A stretch of 13,383 nt of DNA from Spirochaetales bacterium (GTDB taxonomy: Bacteria > Spirochaetota > Spirochaetia > ARS1246), in NCBI GenBank assembly GCA_016930115.1, contig JAFGHN010000327.1:1-13383 (forward strand), read 5' to 3'. The notes under the pieces were generated by a model that searched no databases, had not been told where the DNA came from, and worked only from the letters and a program-made list of their open reading frames with translations. How positions within the stretch are numbered: position 1 is the stretch's first letter; each line of letters starts with the position of its first letter. This document shows, one piece after another, positions 13,320-13,383 of this stretch. Position numbers and translations under genes: made by a program.

Positions 13320-13383
13320 ATGAGAACAGTCCTGAAAATGCTTGTTCCTTGCGCCGTCCTCGCGCTGACGGTCGGATGCAGGT
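13320..13383 (+). CDS. Start of a putative lipoprotein (runs off right edge)
   Basis: Only the first 21 codons are present. They read as a lipoprotein signal peptide: a short basic start (MRTVLKM), a hydrophobic core (LVPCAVLAL) and a lipobox-like end LTVGC with the candidate lipidated Cys at residue 20. Thr at -3 is not the most common choice, so the lipobox is relaxed. ATG 13320 is chosen because GAGAGGAG lies 8 bases upstream; an in-frame ATG at 13302 would add six residues but lacks a ribosome site. The mature protein is outside the window, so its function cannot be given. Confidence 0.6.
   Translation, partial: MRTVLKMLVPCAVLALTVGCR

Overview
The window looks like ordinary, gene-dense, moderately GC-rich chromosomal DNA from a Gram-negative-type bacterium. 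Three things bear on lineage. The left edge carries an EF-G whose GTPase motifs (AHIDSGKTT, DTPGH, NKCD) resemble the spd-type EF-G1 group of spirochaetes, planctomycetes and delta-proteobacteria and the related mitochondrial EF-G1. A lipoprotein signal peptide starts at the right edge. A class III nucleotide cyclase sits next to a membrane-anchored HEAT-repeat protein. Spirochaetota or a delta-proteobacterial-type lineage is my best guess, but the sequence alone does not settle it.

Layout. (1) 1-652, minus: N-terminal part of an EF-G gene that runs off the left edge. (2) 787-1605, plus: a DUF72/YecE-type protein, divergent from EF-G across a 134-bp gap. (3) 1706-5878, plus: a two-gene unit encoding a GAF-PAS-class III cyclase and, 18 bp downstream, an 861-aa protein with one N-terminal membrane helix and many HEAT-like repeats. 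(4) 12299-5888, minus: a compact four-gene run of M1 aminopeptidase, DsrE-like protein, SbcD/Mre11-like nuclease and SbcC/Rad50-like ATPase. Gaps are 24 bp and 8 bp, followed by a 4-bp GTGA overlap. It converges on the HEAT gene, with 9 bp between the stop codons. (5) 12504-13133, plus: ThrH, a phosphoserine phosphatase/homoserine phosphotransferase, divergent from the aminopeptidase. (6) 13135-13263: a 129-bp element with perfect 23-bp terminal inverted repeats and a 9-bp flanking direct repeat, inserted exactly at the thrH stop codon. I read it as a MITE-like non-autonomous transposable element. (7) 13320-13383, plus: the start of a lipoprotein gene that runs off the right edge.

How the genes work together. 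The cyclase/HEAT pair is probably a signalling unit: a cytoplasmic sensor cyclase and a membrane-anchored scaffold facing the cytoplasm. The SbcD/SbcC pair should form a DNA-end-processing nuclease complex of the Mre11-Rad50 type. The ATPase is short, has no CxxC zinc hook, and carries a non-coiled insert where the hook would be. Co-transcription with a peptidase and a DsrE-like protein is unexplained and may only be convenience packing. No phage, CRISPR, tRNA or rRNA features were found. I see no compelling wholly new defence or biosynthetic system. The strongest new observation is the small inverted-repeat element after thrH.
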